This document shows positions 10,425-22,464 of a DNA stretch of 64,000 bases, in pieces. A model generated the notes under the pieces. It was not told the origin of the DNA. It made no database searches and worked only from the letters and a program-made list of their open reading frames with translations. This stretch comes from Sambucus nigra (taxonomy: Eukaryota; Streptophyta; Magnoliopsida; Dipsacales; Adoxaceae): contig OX422207.1 of the NCBI GenBank assembly GCA_949130495.1, positions 708,074,456 through 708,138,455 on the forward strand, given 5' to 3'. A program made the position numbers and the translations under genes. Numbering within the stretch: position 1 is the first letter of the stretch; every line of letters begins with the position of its first letter.

Positions 10425-11090
10425 AACCATTGGTCAGAATCGCTCACGGGGCATACCGTTGGAAAGGTAATTCAAAGACCTTTGAAAGTATTTCGGACTT
10501 CTCAAGGGTTTGAGAGTTGACTTTGGGTCAAATATGGCTCGGAAGCGTTTGTTGGTCCATTGGATGGGGGATCGTTCAGACGTAAACGGATCGCTCGTCC
10601 GCATGGTAAGTCCGAATCGTGCATGGGGCAGACTGTTGGATAGGTTAGGAGATGTACTTTAACATTCCAAAGAGTTTGACCCAGTTTGGGGAGTTGACTT
10701 TGGTCAATTGGGCCCGGGAAGCATTCGGTGACCTCTCGGAGTCGAACGGATCGTTCGTTCGCATGGTAAGTCAGAATCGCGCACGGGATGGACCGTTGGA
10801 AAGGGTATTCAGTGCCCTTTAAATATTCATTCAGCCTCAGTCGAGTTGAAGAGTTGACATAGGTCAAACAGAGCCCGGGAGCGCCCAGTGGCCTCTAAGT
10901 CAAGTTTCGGACGCAAATGGATCGTTCGTCCGCATGGTAAGTCAAAATCACGCACGAGGCGGTCCGTTGGAAAGGGTATTCAGTGACCTTTGAAGATTCA
11001 TTCAGTCTCAATCGAGATGAAGAGTTTGACTTTAGGGTCAAACTGAGTCGGGGAGTGCCCGATGGCTTCTAGGTTAGTACTTGGGACATG
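10425..11090. repeat. Tandem array of about four 160-170-bp units
   Basis: The landmark GGATCG(C/T)TCGT(C/T)CGCATGG occurs at 10588, 10748 and 10919, spacings of 160 and 171 bp. Each unit continues AAGTC..AATC..GCACG...CCGTTGGAAAGG and then GAGTTGACTTTGGTCAA. A partial, more diverged unit begins the array near 10425. It lies in the upstream (U3) part of the minus-strand LTR. Confidence 0.8.
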
Positions 11091-11167
11091 ATCTTGGTTT
11101 GTAGTAATGGAGGGAGGTACTAGTGACCTAAGGAGAGTTAGGGGGTAACAGAATGAGGTGTCTACAC

Positions 11168-12988
11168 ATGGGTATTGTAAAAATGATCCAATTGTCCAAA
11201 TCATTTCTCAAATCTTTAATTCCATAAGCACGGATTAGTAACTTGAAAAGTCCAAAAGTGGCAAAAATAATTATTTATAAAACATTTAACCATACTGCAT
11301 AAACAAAGCTCAAAATTCTAAATATTAATATAATGAATTGTTATACCTTCAAGCAATACAGAAAATTCCAAGAAATAGAGAACTTAAAAACTATTCACAG
11401 ATGAGGAAACAGGTAGCAATGTAAAATGATATTAAGTCTATAAAAACCACTTGAACTACTAAGTATACTATGCTATAATAAAAAGTCCATACAGATGCAA
11501 GATTCCACACATTTCTACCACGATAAATTCTTTATATACAAATTTTCTTTAGGGGGAAATAATCTAATACTCTGTGGGAATTTTCTTTAACACGATGGAT
11601 GCAGATTTTCATTGGGCATGTAGATTTAGTTGATTTCATCAAGGATGCCTTCCAAGGGGAGTGAAGTGAAAATTATGGGAAGAAAACAAAAGGCAAACAT
11701 GGTTGTAGAGCTTGTGAGAGGGAGAAGATAACTTCATGCCGACATAGATAAGGTTTTACACAAACATTAATCAAATTGTGATGCCCATGTATAAACTCTC
11801 TCATAATCTAAATACGGAGAATAATTATTAGAAACTCAATGAGTAACATTTGGGGTAAATTTCCCAGCATTATTTACTCTAAACTAAAAAGGCACTGAAT
11901 TTATTTACGCAGGCCATTTTTTCTCCTCTTGGTTTTTTTTAGACATCATGGATGCTATGGAAAGGGAACTAATTACCAAACCCAAACTCATCACAATTTG
12001 GATATTATAGCCAAAACAATTGAACCCGATCTAGATCCAGTGCCTGGGTAAAGAAATCCAGTGCCTTTCCATCTTATGGCGTCACTGGGAGGAGGTTTTA
12101 GGCGAGAATGACAAAATCACTGGCCTGCAAAAAACCTTCCTCTGAGCTGGGGAGAATTTAAAGACTTCACCCAAACTAATTATAATTAAATTTTGGGTTT
12201 AGAAACAAAATCAATCAAAATAAAACGTGGTCATTTATGTGTTGCAATAACCTCCAAACCAACAAATTCAAAAAACAAAGTTAAAACTTTCATACAGACA
12301 TTTATCCAAACATATACCATTTAGAAGTGTCTAAAGAAAGAACAAATAAAAGAAAAAGATCACAAGGGTAAGAAAGAGAGTGTCAGATTAAGATATCCAC
12401 CATAATTGAGATGTAAGATTATTAACATAAAAGTTAAAACCCACCATTCTTGAATCGATAAATCCACCATACAATCAACCAAAAAGGTCCAACACAAATC
12501 TGTTAACACACAAATCATGTTAGTGAAAAAAGATATATAAACAGATTTGACCAAATTATTGTAAAATAAAAAACCAAAGCGGTGGATTAAGAGCGAGAGT
12601 GTGGGTTGAAGGGACGGAGGCAGTGAACCGGTGAGGAAGAGGATTATTTATCACGACCCGAAGATGTAGGTGGAGAAGTTAGGGTAAGGGTATTTAGTAG
12701 TAAGAGATTTGATATAAGCGTGATAGAGAGAATATATTTTAAATTAAAGAGAAAAGAGATGTGCGTATTGTATGTCATGAGGGTTCAAATAGGGTTTTCA
12801 AGCGTATGAAAAAGGAGAGGGGGGTTACTAACGCAGTGAGAATAAATATTTGGGTGGGACAATGAAATTCGAAAATTTAAAATGTGTCATTAATCTCCAC
12901 CCTTAATTTTGGAAAAATGTATTTTGAAGTGGCACTCATCCGCACCGTTAAAAATGTGTGTTTTAAAAAACTTCCCTATCTTATTTTA
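11168..12988. other. Gene-free sequence
   Basis: No coding motif, terminal repeat or tandem structure recognised. Open frames are short and lack motifs. Confidence 0.5.
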
Positions 12989-12994
12989 TGTATG

Positions 12995-13034
<40 letters not shown>
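12989..13034. repeat. (TA)n(GA)n microsatellite
   Basis: A TA dinucleotide run directly followed by a GA run, next to the left end of the hairpin MITE. A further TA run at about 13411-13424 lies just past the MITE's right end, so the MITE may have inserted into a TA-rich microsatellite. Confidence 0.85.
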
Positions 13035-13035
<1 letters not shown>

Positions 13036-13405
13036 GCTCATGTGCACACTAAATTTGCACATCATTTTTTTTAAAATAGTAAAAAAATATTTTTGAGTTA
13101 ATTTTTTTTGTGATATTTAAACATTTAAACGGACCCATGTAAAAAAATCAAATCAAAAAAACATTTTTTACTGTTTTTAAAAAATCGGTCAAACTTTTGC
13201 AACTTTTAAGCACTTTAAAAGCTGCGAAAGTTTGACCAATTTTTTAAAAATAGTAAAAAAAGTTTTTTTGAGCGGATTTTTTTTTACGTGGGTCCGTTGA
13301 AATGTTTAAATATCACATAAAAAATTAAACTCAAAAATATTTTATTTAATGCTTTAAAAAATTGGTGTGCACCAGCACTGTGCAAACTTAGTGTGCACAG
13401 GAGCC
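13035..13405. mobile_element. MITE with long terminal inverted repeats (hairpin)
   Basis: Starts GGCTCATGTGCACACTAA and ends TTAGTGTGCACAGGAGCC, near-perfect inverted repeats. Complementarity continues inward: TTTAAACATTTAAACGGACCC pairs with GGGTCCGTTGAAATGTTTAAA, and GGTCAAACTTTTGCA with TGCGAAAGTTTGACC. The whole 371 bp can fold into one hairpin with its apex near 13212. No coding capacity. Long inverted repeats of this style suggest a Mutator-like MITE, but the TA-repeat flanks hide any target duplication, so the superfamily is unproven. Confidence 0.75.
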
Positions 13406-13406
13406 T

Positions 13407-14762
13407 GCCTATATATATATATATGTATGTATGTTGTGTGAATATGTATTATGTGTTTTGTTATGTGAGTGAACATTTCTACGCTGCCTGTTATCACAGG
13501 AAGTTCCACGCAAAGGGCGATCCCAACTTAGCGATTCCATGGAGGTCTGCATGTGTGTCCCATAACATATGACATACAGCGGCTCATTATGTGCAGTGTA
13601 TTAGTGGGAGTGGAGTGTCATTTGGGTACATTACGTATGTGCATAGCCCAAAGGCTTAGAACTATGTTTTCCTCCATTGTGTGTTGTTTGATGTGTGGTT
13701 CTAGGAGACATTCTGAATGGTATTCCCTGATTTGGTAAGTGAGGTACATGGACTTTATAGCAGAGTATGCATACATCACGGTAGACATTCTGGGGTATGA
13801 TGTTGTTGTATATATTGTAGTGTGATACATATAAACAAGTGTGATTATTCTACTTACGTATGACGGAAGAAAAGATAGATAATGTATATTTTAAGTAATT
13901 TAAGTATGAGAAATTTAATTAATAGTGAAATATAAATATTAGGTTAATATGAATTATTGGTCATACGGTAGTGTACCGTATGGGCGGTAAGGGGGAGCTA
14001 AACTTCTTGTTGTTAGTTAGATACTTATGGCTAGTTAGGATGGGTAGCATATCTTGGTGGGTTTCATAGGAGACGTTAGATGTGCACAATAGTTAAGAGG
14101 TGAGGAACTCAAGGGAGTGTACATGGAAATAACGAGTGTATCTAATTAAGACTTGTATAAATACAATTTAAATATTGATAAATGTTTTTAAAAGGTTTTG
14201 GGCTCTGACCCATGTCAAATTTATTTTCCATAAATTTTAGGTGTCCAGCCACGGGGATGCCAAGCTTAATCATTCATTCCAGGTATGCGTAGCTGCAACA
14301 CTTGTTGAGGCTTGCAGTATTTGTGTAGAAGCTTCAGTTATTCATTCCTATATTAGGATTATGATTTAATATTTCCTTTGGGCATGTTGCACCTTCAATT
14401 GATTGATTCATTCAGTTTTATTTCTCAAACTATGTATTTGGATTCAATTTTATTTCTGTAGACTTATGGTTTGGATATTAGTTTTGGAACTGATGCTTTA
14501 TTTGTTATTTATAATTTATTTATCTATCATGTGATGATTCAGACTTCTATAAATTGTGTGGATGATTGAGTTATATTATTTTAATTTTTGCATGTTGTTA
14601 TGCATTAATGAATGATAAAATTTGGCAATGGCTTAATTTAACATAGGTGGTTAGTAAATTTAAATAGTTTCGATGGTGATGCTAAGAATGAACCAAAGGA
14701 GATTCCTGTTTATTTTGATAAAAAAACTGATCACCCGTGGTTAAAATAGGTGGGGTGTCATA
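13407..14762 (+). mobile_element. 5'-truncated Del/Tekay-like LTR
   Basis: Homologous to the right half of the solo LTR at 15039-17828. Shared landmarks are TATCACAGGAAG/TATCACGGGAGG, GTAGCATATCTTGGTGGG at about 14045, TTTGGGCTCTGACCCAT at 14198, AGGTGTCCAGCCACGGGGATG at 14240, and the terminal CACCCG...TAGGTGGGGTGTCATA. Its left half is missing at the MITE/microsatellite. The right end abuts the LINE fragment. Confidence 0.65.
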
Positions 14763-14771
14763 ATCTTATGA

Positions 14772-15033
14772 TTAAATCTCCTCCCCTTTTGTGATTACCC
14801 AGTGACAACAAGAGTTCATAGACAATTTTCGATCTAGACCGGTTGTCCATAAAGGTCTATCAAGTTGCATGTTCATTCTAAGGAGTACGACGTTGAGAAT
14901 ATCATTAATATTAAAATGTCCACTAATTAAATTCTCATCCAACTCCACATTATCCTTAATGAGGAACTCAATATTCACATCCTCCAAATTTCCCGAGTGC
15001 TCCAACGGGTTTAGAATTTTTTTTCCCGAGCCA
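14772..15033 (-). pseudogene. LINE remnant, 3'-proximal part (zf-RVT region)
   Basis: The minus-strand frame 15005-14772 reads SGHFNINDILNVVLLR, then DRPLWTTGLDRKLSMNS. This matches the plant LINE segment between reverse transcriptase and zf-RVT, where a DRL.W.....G.YSVKS-type motif is usual. It is the downstream continuation of the LINE at 17834-19690, separated from it by a solo LTR. It ends at the truncated LTR that stops at 14762. Confidence 0.65.
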
Positions 15034-15038
15034 CCATC

Positions 15039-16833
15039 TGTAATACCCCGTATTTTTAATGATTTTTTTAAATAGGGATTAATTAAATTAAAATGAGAAA
15101 TTAATCCGGTTTGAAATAAATATTGATTAGAGAGAAAAGGGTTGATATTTATTTATGTTGTATATTACTTAGTGAATGAGTAATAATAATGATAATAAGA
15201 TATTATAAATGTCATGAGTGAGAAATACGACAATTACAGTAATTTAGTCGGGATGCGCGTATTAGTCGTGTCAAGACTTAAATTATGGAATAGAAAAGTG
15301 AATTGCATCCAAAGGTTCATTTTGAGTGCACTAAAGTATCCGTAAAGGCCGAGAAAGTCAGAAAAGTCTACCCGAGAGTTTAGTTTGGGTTCCGAGGCAA
15401 TTTTAAACCAAATCGACACCCTATGAGGGTATTTTGATCATTTTTACTTTTAGAGAAAAAGGAGCTACAAAATTATGAGGTTTATATCATCATATAAAGT
15501 GAGGTAATTATGCTTACCAAACACAAAAATAGATAGAGTACATAAGAGGGAGAAGGAGAGGTGCCCAAGGTGTTATAAAGCCAAGAACCACCACTTTTGC
15601 ACCACCATCGCCACCATCGCGTAGATCCGGAGAGAAGAATTGAAACCATACCATCATCTAGAATGGATCAGACGTACTATTAAAGTCAAATATTTATCTT
15701 TCTTAACTTATAAAATATATAATACCCATGTTAGAAGTAGGTGACCTATTCATGAATAACACATGTTTTTGCTTAATTTGGAGAATGTAAAACATAATCG
15801 TGGATAGGTATTGCATGTAGACTGGAATATTATATGTTTAGAAATCAAAATCAAAATATAAGGAAGGAAAAAAAGAAATAAATCTGGACTTGGGGGTATA
15901 TGAACATGGATGAACGTTAAAATAAAGTTTTGTTGATAATCGTGGGTAAATAAGTTCTAAGGTTGAATCTTTGATGTTTTAATGATAATTTTACATTGGA
16001 AATCACCCATAAGTGTATATTAAATGGTTGGGAATCTGGGTTATTGATTTGGTGAGGAACAATAAGATTTGGGATAAGAAATTTGGAGAAAATGTAACTG
16101 CGTATAGAAGAAGATGAGACATATAGCATTTCGAATCAATTCGGCTAGCGAATAGATTTGGCCAAAAGGGAAAATCGATTTGGTTCCACATATTTTGAAA
16201 GTTCTTCCCTTTTTCATTTACATCTTATAGTAAACGACCGAATTAACCTTCTAATTGATTTCTAAATTATAATTGAAGATAGAATAAACACTAGTAGACA
16301 AATGTTAGATGTTGAAACATAATACTGCGGTATGAATATAGGGTCGTGGCTAAGTGTACTTAGTTAAAGAATGGAATTTAAATTCTGGATAAATACGATG
16401 ATGTCACGGGTAACTTAGGGAACCTACGACTTAGACTAATAGGAAAGAGTGAGTTACCTGTTGAATTAACTTAAGGGACACTTAGGAATCGTATTGTGTA
16501 ATAGGGAACACTAGGGTTGTTGTGATAAGAAATATTATGCTAAATAAATGATATGTAGGTAATTCGAGGGTTATACACTACATATGGAATATTGTGTTAT
16601 AGGTTGTGAGTATACCTATCTTAACGAGATAAATGTACATGTGGTATGAATACCAATTATGTGAATTATGTGTATGACATACCTACGTTACTTGATATCA
16701 CGGGAGGTCTTAGAACGGGGATAATCTCATCCTGATGAGCCCATTGTGTAGTCCTTTATTTACTAAGTGATGTATCGGAACTTAATAGGAGAGTACGCAT
16801 GCACAACAACTCGGCCTAGGAGTGTCGTATTGC

Positions 16834-16869
<36 letters not shown>

Positions 16870-17828
16870 AGGGAAATAAATATGTATATATATGTGAAGT
16901 ATTCTATTGTGTGACTCATAGATGAGAAAGATAATAATATCCTAATTAATTTAAGTGGGTGGAAGCTTAAATAACAAATAAGACCCCCATAATTGGCTAA
17001 TCGATATTGAGAATTTCGGTAAAGTATTATATGGGTAAAAAGAGTGGGCGCAACATGTTAGTTCATGTAATAAGGGACTTGAATCAAATAGTTAGGCGGG
17101 GTAGCATAACTTGGGTGGGTTAGAAATCTACGTTAAGAGTGCAAAATAGTTGAAAGGTGAGAATCTCAAGTGAGAGTACGAGGATATAACATGTATATAA
17201 TATCTGGTATTTATGCACTTTAAATACTTGCTTAACTTTTAAACTGATTTCACTCGGGCTCTGACCCGTTTCTTCCACATCTTTTTCTTTTGTAAAATTA
17301 TTTTAGGTGCCCATCCGCAGGGATGACAAGCCTAGGAGTTACTATCCTTTGACGTGCTGGAGTTGTTGTGGATGTTGCAGGACTTTGTTATTAGACGCCT
17401 CCACATTTATCATTTCTTTCTCAGGAGTTACTTATTCCAGTCGACCATATTGCCCATCATTATTCAGTTGTTATTCAGAGATAGTGGATTTATTTTTTTA
17501 TTCCTTTTCAGTAGTTGGATTTGTTTTCATGTTGAATTATTGTACTTGGGATTTAAGCTGGAAGTACTTACTCAAGTCACATTTATTTTATTCAATCTCT
17601 CTATTCCTTGTTAGATTGATTATTGAATGGTGAATATTTAGTTAAATATTTATTTGGTTTTTATGTTAAACAACAAGATAAAGTTTGACACCAACTTTTC
17701 AAATACTATGTGATTAGTAAATATTAATAAGTTTTTGACAATGATACTAAGAAAAGACCAATCGGATATTCTGTTTTAATTTAATAAAAGGGTGAATCAC
17801 CCGGTATTTAATTAGGTAGGGTGTCACA
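15039..17828 (+). mobile_element. Solo LTR of a Del/Tekay-type Ty3/gypsy element
   Basis: Starts TGTAATACCCCGTATTTTT and ends GGTAGGGTGTCACA. It is flanked by a perfect 5-bp target duplication, CCATC at 15034-15038 and 17829-17833. The length, 2790 bp, and the TGTAAYACCCCG start are typical of Del/Tekay LTRs. It shares the landmarks CGAGAAAGTC and GGGTTCCGA, and later GGGCTCTGACCCGTTT, with the long LTR at 22918. A (TA)n run sits at about 16838-16866. No internal region remains, so unequal recombination has left a solo LTR. It splits the LINE remnant. Confidence 0.88.
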
Positions 17829-17833
17829 CCATC

Positions 17834-19690
17834 TTTGAGGATACTAATGTCTTTTTCGTTCGCTACAGTCCACTTAACATTTTTAACAAGGGTTTTCCCG
17901 ACTTTTATAAATTCCTCTCCAAATATGGGGAAAATGAATCCTTCTAGTCCAAAGTCTCGAATTTTGATTTATTTTGTACTTTTTCCTTAAGACTTCTGCC
18001 CAAAGGGAGCTATCATTATTAGTGAGTTTCCATCCAAGTTTAGTGATTAAGAGTAAATTATTTTTCATGCATTCCCTTAGCCCAAGTCTCCCACTCAATT
18101 TAGGGCAACAAACATTGTCCCATTAACCAAGATGAATTTTCTTTTTATTTCCATCGCCACACCAAAGAAAGTTAGATTTTATTCTATTAATTTCGTTGCT
18201 AACTTTATTGGAAAAAATACCCGTTTTCATATTATAAGTGGGTATAGTGGAGGTAATTTATTGAACAAGAGTTCTCCTACCATCAAAAGAAACAATATTT
18301 GATTTCCACACTACCAGTATTTTTTGGACTTCAATAATGACATTTTAAAATGAGATTTATTAATCCTACCATGGATGATATTAGTTCTTGTATATGTTCC
18401 AAAATCATTAGTAAGGCCTAAGCTAAAAAAACGACTCATCTCTATAGCTTCCCTTCTAGGAAGATATGGGGAATAAAATATTTTAGAATTAACACAATTG
18501 ACTTTTTTCCTTGAAACATGACATAATTCCTCCAAGGATTCCATCACGACCTTACAAGATGTTTTAAAATTATCAGTAAACAAAATTATGTCATTATCAA
18601 AAAAGTGGGGAGTGATGGAAGGTCCATTCGGAGAATCTTTAATTCCTGGTCACTTTTTACGTTTGACTTTATCCATAATCAAAGCAAATAGATATTCCAT
18701 AGACACAACAAAAAAGGTGAGGGTACGGGGAGTCACCTTGCCTAAGGCCTCTGGTGGGTTCAAAATTGGGGAAAGGGGTGTCGTTCCAAAGGATTGAAAT
18801 GGTTGTATTTCTGATGCAACTCATAATAAGAGAACTAGAATCCTTATCAATATTAAACGACATAGTAACCCTATATAAGAAATCCAAGCCAACCCTATTA
18901 TAGGATTTTTTAAGATCAATTTTAAAAATTTACACTCCTTTTTTACTTTTTTCATGAGAGAATGGATAACCTCTTAGGTAATAATAATATTTTCTGACGC
19001 TTGTCTCCTAGGAATGAAACTGGCTTGATGAGTGCTAATGTTACGATAGAGAATAGGTCTAAGCCTATTAACAATAACCTTAGTAAGCATTTTGTAAGAA
19101 ACATTGTGAGGAGTAATAGATTAAATTGAGAGGGATTTTTCGGATTGTCCACTTTGGGTTCGAGTGTTATGTAACTTTTACTAAGATCCTTAGGTAAAAA
19201 AATCTCATGAAGACATTACTGGGTAAGAGTAATAAAAATTCAACAATGATATTCCAAAAATGTTAGTAAAATAAAGGTTAACCTCCATCCAGGGTATGGG
19301 CTTTCAAAGGCTTCATGCTAAAACTTGCTTTCTTAACTTCACCTAATGAGAGGGGGGAACCTCAAGAATGTGTAATCATCATCAACAAATATAATGCCAT
19401 CCAGATTGAATTCTAGATTTTTGCTTCCAAAAGCTCTCTTCATGTCTAAGCATCCTGTTAAATTCATTATGAAATTTAATTTCAAGGATCTTAAGGTTAT
19501 GAGAAGAAGTTTTTTCTTTCGCTTTTTGAGTACCATTGAGTCTACGGAGAATACATTTTTTATTATTAAAAATGTTAGCTTGAACACACTTGTTCCATGT
19601 TTTAATTTTTTTCGTACAATCAAAAATATTTTCTCCAAAATCCATCCATATTATAATTACGAATGAAGCTCTGGAAAAGATTACCAAGCC
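17834..19690 (-). pseudogene. LINE (non-LTR retrotransposon) remnant, reverse transcriptase
   Basis: Minus-strand LINE ORF2, 5'-truncated and frameshifted. In order, 19690-19390 is the endonuclease-RT linker (KIKTWNKCV, EESFWKQKSR). 19152-18952 matches the 'PK...FRPIS' and 'NRL..I....I...QSAF' blocks of RT. 18887-18669 carries RGLRQGDSPYPHLF, the conserved LINE RT block (RGLRQGDPLSPYLF). 18098-17883 is the RNaseH-proximal/zf-RVT part (NNLLLITKLGWKLTNNDSSLWAEVL, HIWRGI). The FADD catalytic motif falls in a decayed stretch and was not seen. It resumes at 15033 beyond the solo LTR. The endonuclease domain is missing, as expected from the 5' truncation common for LINEs. Confidence 0.8.
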
Positions 19691-19814
19691 CGCGGGTTGG
19701 AAAAATAACTTTTTTTCCCACAATACCCTTCTATACTCCCCAACTATATTACTATCCTTCAAACCCAACTTTCCTTTTCAAAGTCACTACTTTTTTACTC
19801 TTGACATTGTCATT

Positions 19815-20470
19815 TGATGTTTAAAAAAATTACAACTAACTTTCATTACAAAAAACATTACAATAACTTTGATTAAACAAAAAAAGCAACCACTTAGTTT
19901 GAAGAAAAAAAACGATACAAATTTGTTTTAAAAAAACATCAACTAACTTTAATAAAAAAATAAAATAAAATCACAACCAGTAAATTATAGCTAACTTTAA
20001 TTGAAGAAAAGGATTATAGCTGTCATTGATTAAAATAATCTAGAGCAAACTTTGGGAAAAAAAAGTTAACGCTAATATTAATTAAAATAAATTAGGTGCG
20101 CGTTTTTTTAATCAAAGTTAGGTGTTGTTCTTTTCTTTTTTTATCAAAGTTAGTTGAAGTTTTGTTTATCAATGTTACTTGTGAGTTTTTTTATATATCA
20201 AAGTTACTTGTACCTTTTTTTTTAAAATTAGCTGTATTTTTTTCCTTTTCTTTTTTAGTAAAGATAGATTTATTTTTTTCATCAACGTTTGTTGCAAAAA
20301 AAATTCAAAGTTAGGTTGAGCCCTTTTTCTAATTAAAGATTGATGTAATTTCTTTTATCAACTTTAAGTGTAATTAGTTGTTGCCAAATTTTTTTTATTA
20401 AAGTTAGCTCTATTTAGTTGGTTTTAATTCTTTTTATCAAAAGTAACTTTAGATATTTTTTAACACCGAA
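19815..20470. repeat. Fold-back array of AACTTTGATTAAA-type units
   Basis: From 19826 to about 20090 the plus strand carries at least six spaced copies of (C)TAACTTT(G/A)ATTAAA or close variants. From about 20100 to 20460 it carries at least eight copies of the inverse, ATCAAAGTTAG(T/G)TG or TTTATCAAAGTTA. Spacing is about 30-60 bp. The two halves form a degenerate inverted repeat with its centre near 20090. No coding region. This resembles the architecture of fold-back elements, but no ends or target duplication were identified. Confidence 0.6.
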
Positions 20471-21550
20471 TGATAATATCAAGACAGAAAAAAGAGTGAC
20501 TAACGAAAAAAAAGTTAAAAGGGATTTAAAGGGTTTAATATCTTTAAACATGTAAATGGAGTGGGGAGCATAGAGAGGGTGGGAAAATTGTTGGTTCCTA
20601 TTTGATAAGTTTTTGTGCTAAAATGTAATTAATTAATCAATTGAAATTTAAAAAATTGTTGGCCATATCCGCAAGTCTGTCTACCCAATAGGTACACTAC
20701 TTTATGGAAGACGTACACATATTTTCATGCATATGTTGGTACACCAAGCTTAAAGCACACCGAGCCCACGAGAAAACAATAAATGTTGGTATAGTTAAAA
20801 TATAAAACCAACAAGTAATATTCAACACACAATTTTTAAAAGAAAAATAGAGTTTTATTTCAGAATTGATTTTAAGTTAACTTAACAAGAGAAATTGTTT
20901 GCCCCATTCTCTTCTCACAAAATGTCTTAAATTTGTTGCAAGAAAATTTAAGATTATTTTGACCTTATTCGCTATATAATTATCATTATTTAACTGTATT
21001 CACCATATTTTTTTCTTTGCATTTTACCATCCATTTTAACAACAACAAAAAAGTGTCGTAAAAATTAAAAAAGGTCCCTAAAAGTCAACATAGATGGTAA
21101 ATTTTAAAAACCAAATTGGTGAGTAAAGTTAAATAACAATAATTACACGGTGGATAAAGTTAAATGATTCCAAAAATTTTATCCTTTCTTTATATAAAAC
21201 TGTTATTGGATATCAACCGTTAAAAACATCCATTAATACATTATAATATAATATTATTATTTTTTAGATAGAAATTAACATATTGGCTAGAAATACTGGT
21301 ATTGTTGTTGTTTGCAAACTTTAATAGTAAACACTGTATATTAAGGTGATTTATTAATTAGGATAGTATAAATTTATAAAACTGATATATTTTGATTATG
21401 TGGATATACACACATGTACGATGCATTATTTATATGCGAATAAACTTATTAAAAAAATCTACTTATATGTGAATACATAATTCTATTTTCTAAACTAGTA
21501 GTCATGCACACAATTATACTCATTCTCGTAATAATATTTATAGGGATTGT
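20471..21550. other. Gene-free AT-rich sequence
   Basis: Nothing recognised between the fold-back array and the left LTR of the Tat element. Confidence 0.55.
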
Positions 21551-22004
21551 TAATGTCTAAAAATGGACTTAATTCATATTTATAATCACAGATAAAATAT
21601 AGTAGGTTAATCAAACACACAAGAGACGAGATTTTAAAAGTGATTCGGCTATGAAGAAAGCTTATGTCCATGGTTCTTTTTATTTTCCTTCATTACAATA
21701 GCTTAGTATAGTGTGTTTTAGAATGATTGAATTGTCCCTCGAGCTAGAGGAGTATTTCGTATTTATAGTGGTGTAAAAACCTAGATGGAATGCCTTTATA
21801 TTTCTAGGAATTTACATATGTATATAATAAATGACACTCTTGGAATTCAGTGTCGGTCGCCATTCCTGCTAAGTTACTTTTGTTATTCTTAACTGTTCAA
21901 ATTCTGTAGTTGGTCGACCCTCCAACGGAATAAGTTCCTTCGATGCCTATAAAGAAAACTATAAGGCCACCTAGGATAATAGATGTCTGTATTTCATTGA
22001 TCCA
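21551..22004 (-). repeat. 3' LTR of the Tat element (common block)
   Basis: It aligns along its length with 45268-45710, from TRATGTCTAAAAATGGAC to TTTCATTGATCCA. TATTTATA at 21761-21768 is a TATAAATA box on the minus strand and is conserved at 45478-45485, consistent with the sense promoter. No polypurine tract adjoins 22004, so the LTR may extend further right (to about 22.4 kb) and the other copy may be truncated. The flanks ATTGT and CGCGG do not match as a target duplication. Confidence 0.75.
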
Positions 22005-22279
22005 CTAATGTTCCATGCTTGATGATTGATCAAAAGTATGGAGTGTTTTTCTTCAAATGTTGCTTGTCGTATTGCTTGAGTTTATGGTCGACGGTCGACT
22101 TTCTATCCTTGTAAAAACTTTCATTGGTACTACTGATAATGGCATTTTTGTAAATAATTCAAACTTTTTCAAATCGCCAATGGGTACGATGGTCTTTTGA
22201 AGTGTCGGGAAACGTACAATTGGCGGTAGTCCAACAGTTCGTTTAGTTAATGATTTCATTCCCATTTATCGAAGCCACC

Positions 22280-22287
22280 TATAAATA
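22280..22287 (+). promoter_or_regulatory. TATA box for the antisense ORF
   Basis: TATAAATA in the context CCACC-TATAAATA-CGTAGG, followed by a CT-rich leader and by an ATG at 22465. It faces away from the sense promoter. The second Tat element has an equivalent box at 58393. Confidence 0.45.
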
Positions 22288-22464
22288 CGTAGGAGTTTCC
22301 ACCCATTTCTTTTAACCTCAAATCTTATGCACTTAGCATTTCCTTAGTCTTCAAGGTTTCTTTGAATGATCTTTTATTGCTTATTCTTGCAGTCACCCTT
22401 AAATACCTGTAAGCCTTTTTTTCCATTTTTCTCTATTTTATCATCCTTTTTTCCATTTTCCAAT

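Larger units (their letters stand above)
9969..11167 (-). mobile_element. LTR of a Ty3/gypsy-type retrotransposon, solo or truncated
   Basis: Read on the minus strand from 11167 it begins TGTAGACACCTCATTCTG, a typical start for this kind of plant LTR. It continues through about four tandem 160-170-bp units, then a GC-richer promoter region with two perfect short palindromes, a TATA box (TATAAAAAAA on the minus strand at 10297-10288), and a leader rich in CTCTCAAC. No primer-binding site or coding region adjoins either end, so it is a solo or broken LTR. The left limit near 9969 is a guess, and no target duplication was found. Confidence 0.5.
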
